In this document: positions 24,762 to 38,718 of the stretch, piece by piece
Numbering within the stretch: position 1 is the stretch's first letter
Layout of the letters: every line of letters begins with the position of its first letter
From: Pseudomonas faucium
GTDB lineage: Bacteria; Pseudomonadota; Gammaproteobacteria; Pseudomonadales; Pseudomonadaceae
DNA length: 64,000 nt
NCBI RefSeq assembly: GCF_021602585.1
Contig: NZ_BQIP01000003.1
Location: 248,001-312,000, forward strand
Direction of reading: 5' to 3'
The notes under the pieces: model-generated
Database searches by the model: none
Seen by the model: the letters and a program-made list of their open reading frames with translations, nothing else
What the model was told of the DNA's origin: nothing
Made by a program: the position numbers and the translations under genes

Positions 24762-26104
24762 GCCAGCCCCCCCGCCGCCTGGGCGAACAGGCGCCCGCGT
24801 TCTTCGTAGTTCTTGAACATGTCGAAGCTGGCACAGGCAGGCGACAGCAGCACGGCGTCGCCAGGCTGGGCCAGCGCGGCGCATTGCTGCACAGCATCGT
24901 CGAGGCTCGTGGCCCACACCTGAGGCACGGCATCGCCCAAGGCGTCGGCGATGTGCTGGGCATCACGGCCCATCAGCACCACGGCGCGGCAGAAGCGCGC
25001 TACCGGCTCGCGCAGCCCGGCAAAATCGGCGCCCTTGCCGTCGCCACCGGCGATCAGCACCAGCTTGCCTTCGATGTCGGCGCCCAGGCCTTCGATGGCA
25101 GCCAGGGCCGCGCCGACGTTGGTGGCCTTGGAATCGTCGTACCAGTTGACGCCGTTGCGCTCACGTACCCACTGGCAGCGATGGACGAGGCCGCCGAATT
25201 CGCGCAGCGCCTGCAGCATCGGCTCGAACGGCAGGCCAGCGGCATGGCCCAGGGCCAGGGCGGCCAGGGCGTTGCTCTGGTTGTGCGCGCCGCGGATCTT
25301 CAACTCACGCGCTGGCATCAGGTTCTGGAATTCGAAGGCCAGGTACTTCTCGCCATTCACTTCACGCAGGCCAAAGGCCTTGAAGTCCGGCGCATTGAGG
25401 CCGAAGGTCCAGCATGGGCGGCCTTCCACCGGCAGCGGCCGGCTCAGCGCGTCCTGGCGGTTGACCACCACCTGGCGGGCACCACGGAAGATCCGGTGCT
25501 TGGCCAGGTGATAGGCCGGCAGGCCGCTGTAGCGGTCCATGTGGTCTTCGCTGATGTTCAGCACGGTGGCCACTTCGGCATTGAGCTGATCGGTGGTTTC
25601 CAGCTGGAAGCTCGACAGCTCCATGACGTACAGCTCGACGTCATCGCTGAGCAGGTCCAGGGCTGGCGTGCCCAGGTTGCCGCCGACAGCCACACGTTTG
25701 CCTGCCCGGGCGGCCATTTCGCCGACCAGGGTGGTTACCGTGCTCTTGGCGTTGGAACCGCTGATGGCGATGATCGGCGCCTTGGCGTGGCGGGCGAACA
25801 GCTCGATGTCGCCGGACAGCTTCACGCCGCGCGCCGCCGCCTGCTGCAGGGCCGGGGTGGCCAGGGCCAGGCCGGGGCTCACGTACAGCTCGCTGGCGCG
25901 GCACAGGAAGTCCACGTCCAGTTCCCCACAACGCACTTCCACCTGCGGGTAGTCACGGCGCAGGGTGTCCAGTTCCGGCGGTTGCTCGCGGGTGTCGGCG
26001 ACCGCAAAGGCAATGCCCCGGCTCGCCAGGAAGCGAACCAGGGACATGCCGCTCTTGCCGAGGCCGACAACGATGCGGAATTGGTCGGAAGCGATCAGTG
26101 ACAC
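24758..26104 (-). CDS. murD: MurD, UDP-MurNAc-L-Ala--D-glutamate ligase
   Basis: A 448-residue Mur ligase. GLGKSGMSLVRFL is the N-terminal uridine-binding loop, ISGSNAKSTVTTLVGEM the ATP loop (MurD-typical SNAKST), MNISEDHMDRY-like (LNISEDHMDRY) the metal and carbamyl-Lys region, and NWYDDSKATNV and LIAGGDGKGADF the third-domain motifs. It adds D-Glu to the growing peptide. The gap to mraY is 6 bp and there is a 4-nt overlap with ftsW. Confidence 0.97.
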   Translation of the reverse strand: MSLIASDQFRIVVGLGKSGMSLVRFLASRGIAFAVADTREQPPELDTLRRDYPQVEVRCGELDVDFLCRASELYVSPGLALATPALQQAAARGVKLSGDIELFARHAKAPIIAISGSNAKSTVTTLVGEMAARAGKRVAVGGNLGTPALDLLSDDVELYVMELSSFQLETTDQLNAEVATVLNISEDHMDRYSGLPAYHLAKHRIFRGARQVVVNRQDALSRPLPVEGRPCWTFGLNAPDFKAFGLREVNGEKYLAFEFQNLMPARELKIRGAHNQSNALAALALGHAAGLPFEPMLQALREFGGLVHRCQWVRERNGVNWYDDSKATNVGAALAAIEGLGADIEGKLVLIAGGDGKGADFAGLREPVARFCRAVVLMGRDAQHIADALGDAVPQVWATSLDDAVQQCAALAQPGDAVLLSPACASFDMFKNYEERGRLFAQAAGGLA

Positions 26105-26110
26105 GCTCGT

Positions 26111-27193
26111 CTACCTCAGTTTCAGGGTTGCAAGGCCGATCAGCACCAGAATCACGGTGATGATCCAGAAGCGGACGATCACGCGTGGCTCGGGCCAACC
26201 CTTGAGTTCAAAGTGGTGGTGGATCGGTGCCATGCGGAACACGCGCTTGCCGGTCAGCTTGAAGGAGGCGACCTGGATCACCACCGACAGGGTTTCCACG
26301 ACGAAGATGCCGCCCATGATGAACAGGACGATTTCCTGGCGCACGATCACCGCGATGGTGCCCAGCGCAGCACCGAGTGCCAGTGCACCGACGTCACCCA
26401 TGAACACTTGCGCCGGGTAGGTGTTGAACCACAAGAAGCCCAGGCCGGCACCGATCAGCGCGCCGCAGAACACGATCAGCTCGCCCGAGCCCGGCACGTA
26501 GGGGATCAGCAGGTACTCGGCGAATTTCACGTTGCCCGACAGGTAGCAGAAGATGCCCAGGGCACCGCCGACCATCACCGTCGGCATGATCGCCAGGCCG
26601 TCGAGGCCATCGGTCAGGTTGACCGCGTTGCTCGAGCCGACGATGACGAAGTAGGTCAGCACGACGAAGCCGATACCCAGCGGGATGGTGACGTCCTTGA
26701 GGAACGGCACGATCAGCGTGGTCTCGACGCTGGTCGGCGCGGTCATGTAGAGGAACACCGCCGCGCCCAGGCCGAATACCGACTGCCAGAAGTACTTCCA
26801 GCGGCTGGGCAGGCCACGCGAGTTCTTTTCGATCACCTTGCGGTAGTCGTCGACCCAGCCGATGGCACCGAACAGCAAGGTGACGATCAGCACCACCCAG
26901 ACGTAGCGGTTGCTCAGGTCGGCCCACAGCAAGGTGCTGACGCCGATGGCGGAAAGGATCAAGGCACCGCCCATGGTGGGGGTGCCGGATTTGGACAGGT
27001 GCGATTGCGGGCCGTCATTACGAACGGCCTGACCGATCTGGCGGATCTGCAGGGTACGGATCATCCACGGGCCCAGCCACAGCGCCAGCGACAACGCGGT
27101 CAGTACACCGAGGATCCCGCGCAGGGACAGGTACTGGAAGACCGCGAAGCCTTTGTGGAACTGTTGCAGATACTCAGCCAACAGCAGCAGCAT
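26111..27193 (-). CDS. mraY: MraY, phospho-MurNAc-pentapeptide transferase
   Basis: A 360-residue, 10-helix membrane enzyme that makes lipid I on undecaprenyl phosphate. Signatures are [24 protein letters not shown] with the catalytic Asp cluster, [12 protein letters not shown], and the C-terminal [19 protein letters not shown] histidine motif. The start [16 protein letters not shown] at 27193 is the family start and its first base overlaps the murF stop by 1 nt. Confidence 0.97.
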   Translation of the reverse strand: MLLLLAEYLQQFHKGFAVFQYLSLRGILGVLTALSLALWLGPWMIRTLQIRQIGQAVRNDGPQSHLSKSGTPTMGGALILSAIGVSTLLWADLSNRYVWVVLIVTLLFGAIGWVDDYRKVIEKNSRGLPSRWKYFWQSVFGLGAAVFLYMTAPTSVETTLIVPFLKDVTIPLGIGFVVLTYFVIVGSSNAVNLTDGLDGLAIMPTVMVGGALGIFCYLSGNVKFAEYLLIPYVPGSGELIVFCGALIGAGLGFLWFNTYPAQVFMGDVGALALGAALGTIAVIVRQEIVLFIMGGIFVVETLSVVIQVASFKLTGKRVFRMAPIHHHFELKGWPEPRVIVRFWIITVILVLIGLATLKLR

Positions 27194-28560
27194 TAATGTT
27201 TCTCCCCGCTGGCACCGCACAAAGCCGCCACGACGTTTTCCATCGCAGCGCTGCGCGAGCCCTTGATCAAGATAGTGGTGTCGCTGGCTGTCTCGGCCTG
27301 AACGGCTTCGATCAACTCAGCTTGAGTAGCGAAATGGCGGCCATTGGCGCCGAACGCCTTGACCGCATGTGCCATGTTGGTGCCCACCGCGTACAGGGCG
27401 TCGACCTTGCCACGTGCGTAGTCGCCCACCTGACGGTGGCCTTCTTCGGCCCATTGGCCCAGCTCGCCGATATCCCCCAGCACCAGAACGGTGCGCCCGG
27501 AAAAGCCGGCGAGTATATCAATGGCCGCGCACATCGAGGTGGGATTTGCGTTGTAGCTGTCGTCGATCACCCGCACACCGTTAGCGGCAATCTGCGCCAC
27601 GGTACGGCCCTTGACCGGCTGCACCGCGTTCAGGCCGGCAGCAATGCCGCTCAGGCTCAGACCAACGGCATGGGCGGCGGCAGCGGCGGCCAGGGCGTTG
27701 CTGACGTTGTGCTCGCCCAGCACGTTGAGCTGCACGTCCACCGAATCCCCGGCGCCATGCAGCCTGAAGGATGGGCAACCACGCGCATCGCGACCGATGC
27801 CGGTGGCGTAGAAGTCGGCGCGCACGTCCTTGCGGGCAAAGCTGATGACCTTGTGCATACCGGCACGCGCCTTCCAGGTGGCGAAGGCCTTGTCGTCCAG
27901 GTTGAGAATGGCAATGCCGCCCTCGCCCAGGCCTTCGAGGATTTCGCCCTTGGCTTCGACGATCTTTTCCGGGCCGCCGAACTCGCCCACGTGGGCAGTG
28001 CCGGCGTTATTGATGACGACCACCTGCGGCTGGGTCAGGCCAACGGTGTAGCGGATTTCGCCGATGCGCGAAGCGCCCAGCTCGATCACTGCGGCGCTGT
28101 GCTCGGCAGCGATTTCCAGCAGGGTCAGCGGAGCACCGAGGTCGTTGTTCAGGTTGCCGCGGGTAGCGTGTACCAGGCCACGGGTGCGCAGGATGCTGGC
28201 GAGCATTTCCTTGACCGTGGTCTTGCCACTGGAGCCGGTGATGGCCACGACGGGCTTGTCGAACGCAGCGCGGTTCAACGCGCCGAGCTGGCCCAGGGCG
28301 AGGCGGCTGTCGGCGACCACCAGCTGCGGCAGGTCGACGCCTGCGACCTCGCGCTCGACCAGCGCGGCGACTGCGCCCTTGGCTTTCACGTCGGCCAGGT
28401 AGTCATGGCCGTCGAAACGTGGCCCCGCGAGGGCGACGAACAACTGCCCGGCACCCACGCTGCGGCTGTCGATGCTGACGCCGGTGAAGCTGGCGTCGGC
28501 GCCGACCTGGCGAGCACCCAGTGCCGTGGTCAGCTGGCTGAGTGTCATGGGTTCAAGCAT
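27193..28560 (-). CDS. murF: MurF, D-Ala-D-Ala adding ligase
   Basis: A 455-residue Mur ligase that finishes the UDP-MurNAc-pentapeptide. The ATP loop is [18 protein letters not shown], and [17 protein letters not shown] and [14 protein letters not shown] are MurF-specific. The start [15 protein letters not shown] at 28560 overlaps the end of murE by 8 nt; a second ATG at codon 5 is also possible. Confidence 0.96.
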   Translation of the reverse strand: MLEPMTLSQLTTALGARQVGADASFTGVSIDSRSVGAGQLFVALAGPRFDGHDYLADVKAKGAVAALVEREVAGVDLPQLVVADSRLALGQLGALNRAAFDKPVVAITGSSGKTTVKEMLASILRTRGLVHATRGNLNNDLGAPLTLLEIAAEHSAAVIELGASRIGEIRYTVGLTQPQVVVINNAGTAHVGEFGGPEKIVEAKGEILEGLGEGGIAILNLDDKAFATWKARAGMHKVISFARKDVRADFYATGIGRDARGCPSFRLHGAGDSVDVQLNVLGEHNVSNALAAAAAAHAVGLSLSGIAAGLNAVQPVKGRTVAQIAANGVRVIDDSYNANPTSMCAAIDILAGFSGRTVLVLGDIGELGQWAEEGHRQVGDYARGKVDALYAVGTNMAHAVKAFGANGRHFATQAELIEAVQAETASDTTILIKGSRSAAMENVVAALCGASGEKH

Positions 28561-30039
28561 GTGGAGCCTCCCAGGCTGCAAGTGCCTTCTCGGCTTCGAC
28601 CAGATCGGAGAAATCATGGCGTTCGCCATTGATCTCCTGGTAATCCTCGTGCCCCTTGCCGGCCAGGACGATCACATCGTTGGCGCCGGCGGAGGCGATC
28701 AGGTGGGCAATGGCCTCACCGCGGCCAGCGACGAACTCGACGTCGGCAGGCTGGGCGAAACCAGGGCGAATATCGGCGAAGATGCCTTGCGGGTCTTCGG
28801 TACGCGGGTTGTCGTCGGTGACCAGCACGCGATCAGCCAGGCGCTCGGCCACTTGCGCCATCAGCGGGCGCTTGCCGCGATCGCGGTCGCCGCCACAGCC
28901 GAACAGGCACAGCAGCTGCCCATGGGCATGTGGGCGCAAGGCTTCGAGAACCTTTTCCAGGGCATCGGGGGTGTGGGCGTAATCCACCACCACCAATGGC
29001 TTGTCACCGCCGCCCAGGCGCTGCATGCGGCCTACCGGGCCTTGCAGCTGCGGGGTGACCTTGAGGATTTCGTCGAGCGAATAGTCCAGGGCCAGCAGCG
29101 TGGCGACGGCGGCCAGCACGTTGCTCAGGTTGAAACGCCCCAGCAGCTGGCTGCGCAGGGTGCGCTCGCCCTGGGCGGTCACCAGCGTGGCGCGCACACC
29201 ATCGTCACTGAACGCAGCTTCGCGGCAGAACAGCGAGGCGTCGGGGTTTTCCAGGCTGTAGCTGAGCAGGCGGGTTTCGACGTGATCGGCACTCGGCCGG
29301 CGGGCGAAGTCATCTGCCAGGCGGCGACCGAAGGCATCATCGAGATTGACCACCTGGCAACGCAGGCTCGGCCAGGCGAACAGCTTGGCCTTGGCGGCCT
29401 CGTAGGCCTCCATGCTGCCGTGGTAGTCGAGGTGGTCGCGGGACAGGTTGGTCATCACCGCGATATCGAATTCCAGCGCAGCGACCCGCCCTTGCTCCAG
29501 GGCATGCGAGGAAACCTCCATGGCCACGGCCTTGGCGCCGGCCTTCTTGAGGTCGTACAGAGTCGACTGCACCGCGATCGGGTCAGGCGTGGTCAAGCGG
29601 CCGCTCTGCAGCTCACCGAAGAAACCGGTACCCAAAGTGCCGATCAGGCCGCAACGCTGGCCAAGCGCATCGAGCGCCTGGGCCACCAGCTGGGTGACGC
29701 TGGTCTTGCCGTTGGTGCCGGTCACGCCCACCAGGTTCAGCTGGCGGCTTGGCTCGCCATAGAAGCTGCCGGCGATGCGCGAAAGCTGCGAAACCAGGCC
29801 CTTGACCGGAATCAGCGGCGCATCGGTGATCGGCAGCACGCTGGCGCCCTGCTCTTCATAGGCCACCGCGGCAGCACCACGGGCCAGGGCGTCGGCGATA
29901 TGGTCACGGCCATCGACCTTGGCACCCGGCACGGCCAGGAACAGGTCGCCCGGGCGCACGGCGCGGCTGTCCAGGGTCAGTTCACGAATCAGCGGATCGC
30001 GGCTGGCGTGGGCGAAAAGCTTGCTCAATGGCATTGTCA

Positions 30040-30040
<1 letters not shown>
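28553..30040 (-). CDS. murE: MurE, meso-diaminopimelate-adding ligase
   Basis: A Mur ligase of about 495 residues. The ATP loop is GVTGTNGKTSVTQLVAQ, and the motif DNPRTEDP near the C-terminus is the determinant for meso-A2pm rather than lysine, so the peptidoglycan is the usual gram-negative type. Three starts are close together (ATG at 30043, 30040 and 30034); 30040 gives MTMPLSKLFAHAS, the usual pseudomonad N-terminus, and overlaps the ftsI stop by 1 nt (TGATG). Confidence 0.95.
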
Positions 30041-32062
<2,022 letters not shown>

Positions 32063-32066
<4 letters not shown>

Positions 32067-33010
32067 CGAAGCTTCTCCGCCACCCGCATCACGGCGCTGC
32101 GCGACCGCGGGTTGGCCTTGAGTTCGGCTTCGGAGGCGAACTGTGCCTTGCCGATGAGCTTGATCTTGGGCTCGAAGGCCTTGTGCTGTACCGGCAGGTT
32201 GCGTGGCAGGTTGTCGGCCTCGCCCTTGACCAGCTTGCGCATGAACAGCTTGACGATGCGGTCTTCGAGCGAGTGGAAGCTGATAACCGCCAGGCGGCCG
32301 CCGACCTCCAGGGCATCGAGCGCCGCTTCAAGGCCGGCCTCGAGGTCGCCCAGTTCGTTGTTGACGTGAATGCGCAGGCCCTGGAAGGCGCGGGTAGCCG
32401 GGTTCTTGCCCTTTTCCCACGCCGGGTTGGCGACCTTGAGCACTTCGGCCAGGTCGGCGGTACGGGTGAACGGCTGCTTTTCGCGGCGCTCGACCACGGC
32501 ACGCGCCATGCGCCCGGCAAAGCGCTCTTCGCCGTATTCCTTGAATACCCGGGCGATTTCCTCCACGGGCGCGGTCGCAATGAACTCGGCGGCGCTGATG
32601 CCCTGGTCAGGGTTCATGCGCATGTCCAGCGGGCCATCGTTGAGGAAGCTGAAGCCGCGCTCGGGGTCATCCAGCTGCGGCGAGGACACGCCCAGGTCGA
32701 GCAGAATGCCGCTGACCTTGCCGGCCAGGCCGCGCTCGGCCACTTCGGCGCCCAGCTCGGCAAAGCTGCGCTGCACAATGACAAAGCGGCCGTCTTCGGC
32801 CGCCAGCGCTTGCCCGGTGGCAATCGCTTGAGGATCTTTGTCGAAGCCCAGCAGCCGCCCTTGCGGCCCAAGCTTGCTGAGGATCAGGCGGCTGTGCCCG
32901 CCTCGGCCGAAGGTGCCGTCCAGATAGCAACCGTCGGCGCGCAGGGCCAATGCCTCGACAGCTTCGTCGAGCAGGACGGTAATGTGGTTGAAGCCGCTAT
33001 CTATGGTCAC
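32063..33010 (-). CDS. rsmH: RsmH (MraW), 16S rRNA m4C1402 methyltransferase
   Basis: A 315-residue SAM-dependent methyltransferase. The SAM loop [39 protein letters not shown], and [16 protein letters not shown] with the [16 protein letters not shown] motif are diagnostic. It N4-methylates C1402 in the ribosomal P site, the position that RsmI (34199-35074) 2'-O-methylates. It overlaps mraZ and ftsL by 4 nt each. Confidence 0.97.
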
Positions 33011-33462
33011 AGGATCAGGTCACGCAAATCGTCGGGCATGGCGCCCGGTTGTTGGATAGCTGCAAGGTCGGCTGCCGAAACCACGTTCCAGGCATCCTCA
33101 TCCCACAGCTGGAATTTGTTCAGCTGCCCCACCAGCATCGCCTTCTTGTCCAGCTTGGCGTACTCACGCAGGCGGGGCGGTACCAGGAAACGACCACTGC
33201 CATCGAGCTCCAGGTCAACCGCATTACCGATCAGCAAACGCTGCAGGCGGCGGTTTTCCTCACGCAACGACGGCAAGGCACGCAACTTGGCTTCAATCTG
33301 TTCCCACTCATCGAGGGGATAAACACACAAGCAGGGGTCAACGGCGTCGATGGTCACGATCAGCTGACCATTGCAACGCGAATCGAGCTCGTCACGGTAC
33401 CGGCTCGGCATGGCGAGACGGCCTTTTGCATCGAGGCTGACGGCGTTGGCTCCGCGGAACAC
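33007..33462 (-). CDS. mraZ: MraZ, transcriptional repressor of the dcw cluster
   Basis: A 151-residue protein with two SpoVT/AbrB-like (MraZ) repeats, each with a DxxGR motif: [17 protein letters not shown] near the start and [17 protein letters not shown] in the middle. The start is GTG at 33462 (encoding [14 protein letters not shown] next), preceded by a good ribosome site GGGGAA at 33472-33477; upstream in-frame ATG use would add residues foreign to the family. MraZ represses its own operon by binding repeated TGGG boxes, three of which lie just upstream. Confidence 0.95.
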   Translation of the reverse strand: MFRGANAVSLDAKGRLAMPSRYRDELDSRCNGQLIVTIDAVDPCLCVYPLDEWEQIEAKLRALPSLREENRRLQRLLIGNAVDLELDGSGRFLVPPRLREYAKLDKKAMLVGQLNKFQLWDEDAWNVVSAADLAAIQQPGAMPDDLRDLIL

Positions 33463-33500
33463 GGCTGCGATTCCCCACAATGTTAGCTTTTTTGTGCCAG

Positions 33501-33530
33501 AAAACCCACTTCATCCCACTTTCTGCCACT
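33501..33530 (-). promoter_or_regulatory. MraZ operator (three 10-bp-spaced boxes)
   Basis: On the minus strand the sequence reads AAGTGGCAGA, AAGTGGGATG, AAGTGGGTTT: three direct repeats of AAGTGG(G/C) with an exact 10-bp period. They lie between the promoter and the mraZ start. This is the arrangement of the known MraZ boxes (TGGGN repeated at 10 bp). Confidence 0.88.
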
Positions 33531-33537
33531 TGCGCAC

Positions 33538-33567
33538 ACTATAGGAATCCGTCCGCTGCACCGTCAA
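33538..33567 (-). promoter_or_regulatory. Sigma-70 promoter of mraZ / dcw cluster
   Basis: Minus-strand -35 TTGACG (33562-33567) and -10 TATAGT (33538-33543) with an 18-bp spacer. The MraZ boxes begin 7 bp after the -10, so repressor would sit on the initial transcribed region. Confidence 0.75.
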
Positions 33568-33777
33568 GGCACGTTCATAAGGAAAACCCTTACAGGACCG
33601 AGATTTAGCGCGATATAGGAAGGAGGAAGGAATACCGGAGGATGAAAAAAACGTGAAAAATCAAACCGACGCAAACACATGCAGTTCGAAGTTAAAGTGA
33701 TTTATTAAGAGTAAGATTTTTTCGGTATTACCAGAGGGGGATCTGCTATCGATCAAGCAGGAGGGAGGGAGGTGGAG

Positions 33778-34132
33778 AGTCGATCTGTAAGCCGGGTTTT
33801 GTCGAGGACAGTCATTCCTCTACGACGGCCATCACTGGACGCCTCTAGCAACCTACCCGGTTCCGACGCGGGCCACGCCTAATGGAACCCTATTTGGTCT
33901 TGCTCCGAGTGGGGTTTACCTAGCCACGAACTGTTGCCAGCCGTGCGGTGCGCTCTTACCGCACCTTTTCACCCTTACCGGCACCGAAGTGCTTAGGCGG
34001 TTATTTTCTGTGGCACTTTCCGTAGGCTCGCGCCTCCCAGGCGTTACCTGGCACTCTGCCCTATGGAGCCCGGACTTTCCTCCCCCTTCCTTTGCGGAAC
34101 AAAAGAAGGCAGCGACTGTCCGATCGACTCTC
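33778..34132 (-). ncRNA. rnpB: RNase P RNA (class A)
   Basis: The catalytic RNA that trims tRNA 5' ends. On the minus strand the conserved pieces occur in order: GAGAGTCGATCGGACAGTCG (P1 and P2), GAGGAAAGTCCGGGCTCC, GTGCCAGGTAACGCCTGGG, GGTAAACCCCACTCGGAGCA, GACCAAATAGG, GAATGACTGTCCTCGACA and ACCCGGCTTACAGATCGACT. The last piece pairs back with the 5' end to form P1. The length of about 355 nt is normal. The ends are placed at the P1 stem by eye. The position between rsmI and mraZ is typical of pseudomonads. Confidence 0.95.
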
Positions 34133-34140
34133 CGCCGACA

Positions 34141-34169
34141 AGGTTAACGGCAGCCGCGCCCAAGAACAA
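34141..34169 (-). promoter_or_regulatory. Candidate promoter of rnpB
   Basis: Minus-strand TTGTTC (34164-34169), 17-bp spacer and TAACCT (34141-34146), ending about 9 bp before the P1 stem. A perfect TATAAT lies about 40 bp further upstream (34182-34187), so initiation there is an alternative. Confidence 0.45.
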
Positions 34170-34198
34170 GCGACAGTGCAAATTATATCAAAGTGCCA

Positions 34199-35074
34199 CT
34201 ACTGAAGTTTCTGCTTTTCCAGGGCCAGTTGATACAACACGTTCTTGCGCACACCGGTAATTTCAGCCGCCAGGGCCGCCGCACGCTTGAGTGGCAATTC
34301 CGCCAACAGCAAGTCCAGCACGCGCTGCGCGTCGGCACTGACGCCCTCTTCGCCTTCCGGCGCGCTCCAGCCACCGACCAGCACCACGCACTCACCGCGC
34401 TGCTGGTTGCTGTCGCCTGCGACGAATGCGCGCAGCTCACCCAGCGGCAGGCCCTTGAGGGTCTCGAAGGCCTTGGTCAGCTCACGGGCCAGCAACGCCG
34501 GGCGCTCGGTACCGAAGACCAGCTCCATGTCCTCCAGGCATTCGAGGATACGGTGTGGCGCCTCGTAGAAGATCAGCGTGCGCGGCTCTTCCTTGACCTG
34601 CTCCAGGCGCGCACGACGGCCTGCGGCCTTGGCCGGCAGGAAACCTTCGAAGATGAACCGGTCCGAAGGCATGCCAGCAGCGGACAGCGCGGCAATCAGC
34701 GCGCAGGCACCGGGTACCGGCACCACCTTGACCCCTGCGGCGCGGGCCTGGCGCACCAGGTGATAGCCCGGGTCGGAAATCAGCGGCGTACCAGCATCGG
34801 AAACCAGCGCCACGTCCTCCCCCGCCAGCAGCTTGCCGATGAAACGCCCACCCTCGTCACGCTCGTTGTGCTCATGGCAGGCCGCCAGGGGTGTGTCGAT
34901 GCCGAAATGCTGCAGCAGGCGAATCGAATGCCGGGTGTCTTCGGCGGCGATCAAGGCAACGTCGGCCAATACCTTCAAGGCCCTGGCGCTCATGTCATCC
35001 AGGTTGCCGATCGGGGTAGCGACCACATACAGCGTCCCCACGGTGGATTTCGAAACCCCTGCCACATCAGTCAC
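34199..35074 (-). CDS. rsmI: RsmI, 16S rRNA 2'-O-ribose C1402 methyltransferase
   Basis: A protein of about 291 residues of the tetrapyrrole-methylase fold. [20 protein letters not shown] is the diagnostic N-terminus, with [37 protein letters not shown] and [10 protein letters not shown] following. It partners with RsmH to make m4Cm1402. The start is chosen as GTG at 35074 ([10 protein letters not shown] next) because AGG lies 8 nt upstream; a GTG three codons earlier (35083) is also possible. It is divergent from lpoA. Confidence 0.94.
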   Translation of the reverse strand: MTDVAGVSKSTVGTLYVVATPIGNLDDMSARALKVLADVALIAAEDTRHSIRLLQHFGIDTPLAACHEHNERDEGGRFIGKLLAGEDVALVSDAGTPLISDPGYHLVRQARAAGVKVVPVPGACALIAALSAAGMPSDRFIFEGFLPAKAAGRRARLEQVKEEPRTLIFYEAPHRILECLEDMELVFGTERPALLARELTKAFETLKGLPLGELRAFVAGDSNQQRGECVVLVGGWSAPEGEEGVSADAQRVLDLLLAELPLKRAAALAAEITGVRKNVLYQLALEKQKLQ

Positions 35075-35262
35075 TGCGCACACCTGTCTTTCGGATCAAA
35101 GGCGCCATTGTAGCCCGAGCACCGGCAACAGGGCGCAAAGAACTTCGCCAACGGCCTGCGCCTGGGCACCTATAGTGAAGGTTCGGCATACAGCAACATC
35201 GCGCCCGGGCCGCCGCTTGGGTACAATTGCCGGCCAACTTGATCGAGTAACAGGACCTTTAC

Positions 35263-37080
35263 ATGATCGCTTGCCTGCGGCTGTTCACAGCCCTCTGCCT
35301 CGCCGCCCTGCTGGCAGCCTGCGCCAGCTCGCCCTCATCCAGCCTGGGCGAACTGCCACGCACGCCGGACGCCAGCATCGAGCAGCTGCTCGAAAAAGCG
35401 GCCACCAGCAAGTCCGCGCAAGACGCCGCCCTGCTGCGCCTGAGCGCCGCCGACCTGGCCTACAAGCAGAAGGACTACCCACGCGCCGCACGCATCCTCG
35501 AGCAAGTGCCGATGGACACGCTCAAGCCTGCCCAGCAGATCTTCGCCGCCACCCTCGGCGCCGAGCTGGCGATGAGCCGCAACCAGCCCAAGGCCGCCCT
35601 GGCCGCCTTGTCGCACCCAAGCCTGCAACATATCGGTGAACTGCCGGAAGAACAGCAGGTACGCACCTACAGCGTGCACGCCGCCGCCCTGGAAGCCGAT
35701 GGCCAGGCCCTCGCCGCCGCCCAGCAGCGCGTGCTGCTGACCCCGCTGCTCAGCGGCCAGGCCGCCAGCGCCAACAACGATGCCATCTGGGCGCTGGTCG
35801 CCTCGCTGCCGCCCGAGCAATTGCAGCAGCCGGCCAACAACGAAACCCTGGCCGGCTGGACCAGCCTGGCCCTGGCAGTAAAAAGCGCCGGCACCCTGGA
35901 ACAGCAACAGGCGGCCATCGACACCTGGCGCAAGCAGCACCCGGACCACCCCGCTGCCAAGCAACTGCCACTGGCCCTGACCAAGCTCAAGGAGCTGGCC
36001 AGCCAGCCGCTGACCAAGATCGGCCTGCTGCTGCCCCAGGAAGGCCCGCTGGCCGGTGTTGCCCGCGCCCTGCGTGACGGCTTCATGGCCGCGCACTTCC
36101 AGGCTCAGCAGGCAGGCCAGCAAGCGCCGGCAGTTCAGGTCTACGACAGCTCGCGCATCGGCTCGCTCGACGACTTCTACCGCCAGGCCCAGGCCGACGG
36201 CGTGCAGCTGGTCATCGGCCCGCTGGAAAAGCCCCTGGTCAAGAAGCTCGCCGCCAATGCTCAGCTGCCGATCAACACCCTCGCCCTGAACTACGCCGAC
36301 GCCGGCCAGAAGGCTCCGCCACAACTGTTCCAGTTCGGCCTTGCCGCCGAGGACGAAGCCCGCGAAGTGTCCCGCCGCGCCCGCGCCGACGGCATGGTCC
36401 GTGCCGTGGCCCTGGTGCCGAGCGGAGAATGGGGCGACCGCGTACTGGCTGCCTTCCGTCAGGACTGGGAAGGCAACGGCGGCACCATCATCGCTGCCGA
36501 GCGCATCGCCCAGCCGGTCGCCCTGGCCCAGCAGATCGCCAACCTGTTCCAGCTGCGCCAGAGCGAAAGCCGTGCACAGAGCCTGCAGAGCACCGTAGGC
36601 GGCAGCATCGCCGCGCAGCCGTCGCGCCGCCAGGACATCGACTTCATCTTCCTCGCCTCGACCCCACAACAGGCGCAGCAGATCAAGCCGACCCTGAACT
36701 TCCAGTACGCCGGTGACGTGCCGGTCTACGCCACCTCGAACCTGTACAGCGCCAGCGGTGACGTGAACCAGTACAACGACATGAACGGCATTCGCTTCTG
36801 CGAAACCCCGTGGCTGCTCGACACCAGCAACAGCCTGCGCCAGCAGGTGGTGCAGCAATGGCCACAAGCCGCCGGCAGCCTCGGCCGCCTGTACGCCATG
36901 GGCGTCGATGCCTACAGCCTGGCGCCACGCCTGGGCCAGCTGAAGGCACTGCCGGACAACCGCGTACAAGGCCTCTCCGGCAGCCTGAGCATGAATGCCA
37001 GCCAGCGCATCGAGCGCCAGCTGCCATGGGCCGAGTTCTCCGGCGGCCAGGTCAAGCGCCTGCCGGACACCAGCCGCTGA
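35263..37080 (+). CDS. lpoA: LpoA-type lipoprotein activator of PBP1A
   Basis: A 605-residue outer-membrane lipoprotein. The signal peptide ends in the lipobox LLAAC with Cys20. The N-terminal half is helical (TPR-like; LSAADLAYKQKDYPRAARIL). The C-terminal half is a periplasmic-binding-protein-like domain (KIGLLLPQEGPLAGVARALRDGF, PADSG-free). LpoA spans the periplasm to stimulate the transpeptidase of PBP1A. The order rsmI-lpoA-yraN-diaA-dolP is the same as in E. coli, which supports the call. Its stop shares one base with the yraN start (TGATG). Confidence 0.93.
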   Translation: MIACLRLFTALCLAALLAACASSPSSSLGELPRTPDASIEQLLEKAATSKSAQDAALLRLSAADLAYKQKDYPRAARILEQVPMDTLKPAQQIFAATLGAELAMSRNQPKAALAALSHPSLQHIGELPEEQQVRTYSVHAAALEADGQALAAAQQRVLLTPLLSGQAASANNDAIWALVASLPPEQLQQPANNETLAGWTSLALAVKSAGTLEQQQAAIDTWRKQHPDHPAAKQLPLALTKLKELASQPLTKIGLLLPQEGPLAGVARALRDGFMAAHFQAQQAGQQAPAVQVYDSSRIGSLDDFYRQAQADGVQLVIGPLEKPLVKKLAANAQLPINTLALNYADAGQKAPPQLFQFGLAAEDEAREVSRRARADGMVRAVALVPSGEWGDRVLAAFRQDWEGNGGTIIAAERIAQPVALAQQIANLFQLRQSESRAQSLQSTVGGSIAAQPSRRQDIDFIFLASTPQQAQQIKPTLNFQYAGDVPVYATSNLYSASGDVNQYNDMNGIRFCETPWLLDTSNSLRQQVVQQWPQAAGSLGRLYAMGVDAYSLAPRLGQLKALPDNRVQGLSGSLSMNASQRIERQLPWAEFSGGQVKRLPDTSR

Positions 37081-37451
37081 TGCCGGACGCATCGCCCACC
37101 AGCGCTGGCCAGGCCGCCGAACAGCAAGCCCTTGAGCACCTTCAAGGGCAAGGCTTGCAGCTGCTGACGCGCAATTGGCGATGCAAAGGTGGCGAGCTTG
37201 ATCTGGTCATGCTCGACGCCGATACAGTAGTATTCGTCGAAGTCCGCTACCGGTTGCATGCGGGCTTTGGCGGCGCCCTCGGCAGTATCGACGGGCGCAA
37301 GCAGAAACGGTTGGTGCTTGCCGCCAGCCTGTTCCTGCAGAAGGAGTCCCGCTGGGCCGATTACCCCTGCCGCTTTGACGTTGTCGCCCTGCAGGGCAGC
37401 CACCATGCAGGCCTTCCGCTTCAATGGCTGAAAAACGCCTTCGAATGCTGA
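37080..37451 (+). CDS. yraN: YraN/UPF0102 endonuclease-like protein
   Basis: A 123-residue protein with the restriction-endonuclease-like fold of UPF0102: AEQQALEHLQGQGLQLLTRNWR, then GELDLVMLDADTVVFVEVRYR, in which the E-L-D...E-V-R pattern replaces the usual ExD...ExK active site. The start ATG overlaps the lpoA stop by one base. The function is unproven in the family; nuclease activity has been suggested from the fold. Confidence 0.92.
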   Translation: MPDASPTSAGQAAEQQALEHLQGQGLQLLTRNWRCKGGELDLVMLDADTVVFVEVRYRLHAGFGGALGSIDGRKQKRLVLAASLFLQKESRWADYPCRFDVVALQGSHHAGLPLQWLKNAFEC

Positions 37452-37528
37452 ACCCACTCCACTATTTTTGCTCTATGTTTCGCGGGCTGGTCCCTGTTGC
37501 GCGTAGCAAAGGCCACCGCCCCACTTAA

Positions 37529-38706
<1,178 letters not shown>

Positions 38707-38718
38707 TTTCACCGATCT

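Noticed and set aside
33568-33775. Additional small RNA between mraZ and rnpB
   Set aside because: The stretch is AT-richer and has one small hairpin (CTGCT...AGCAG on the minus strand near 33745-33762), but no promoter-terminator pair was found. I see no gene in it.
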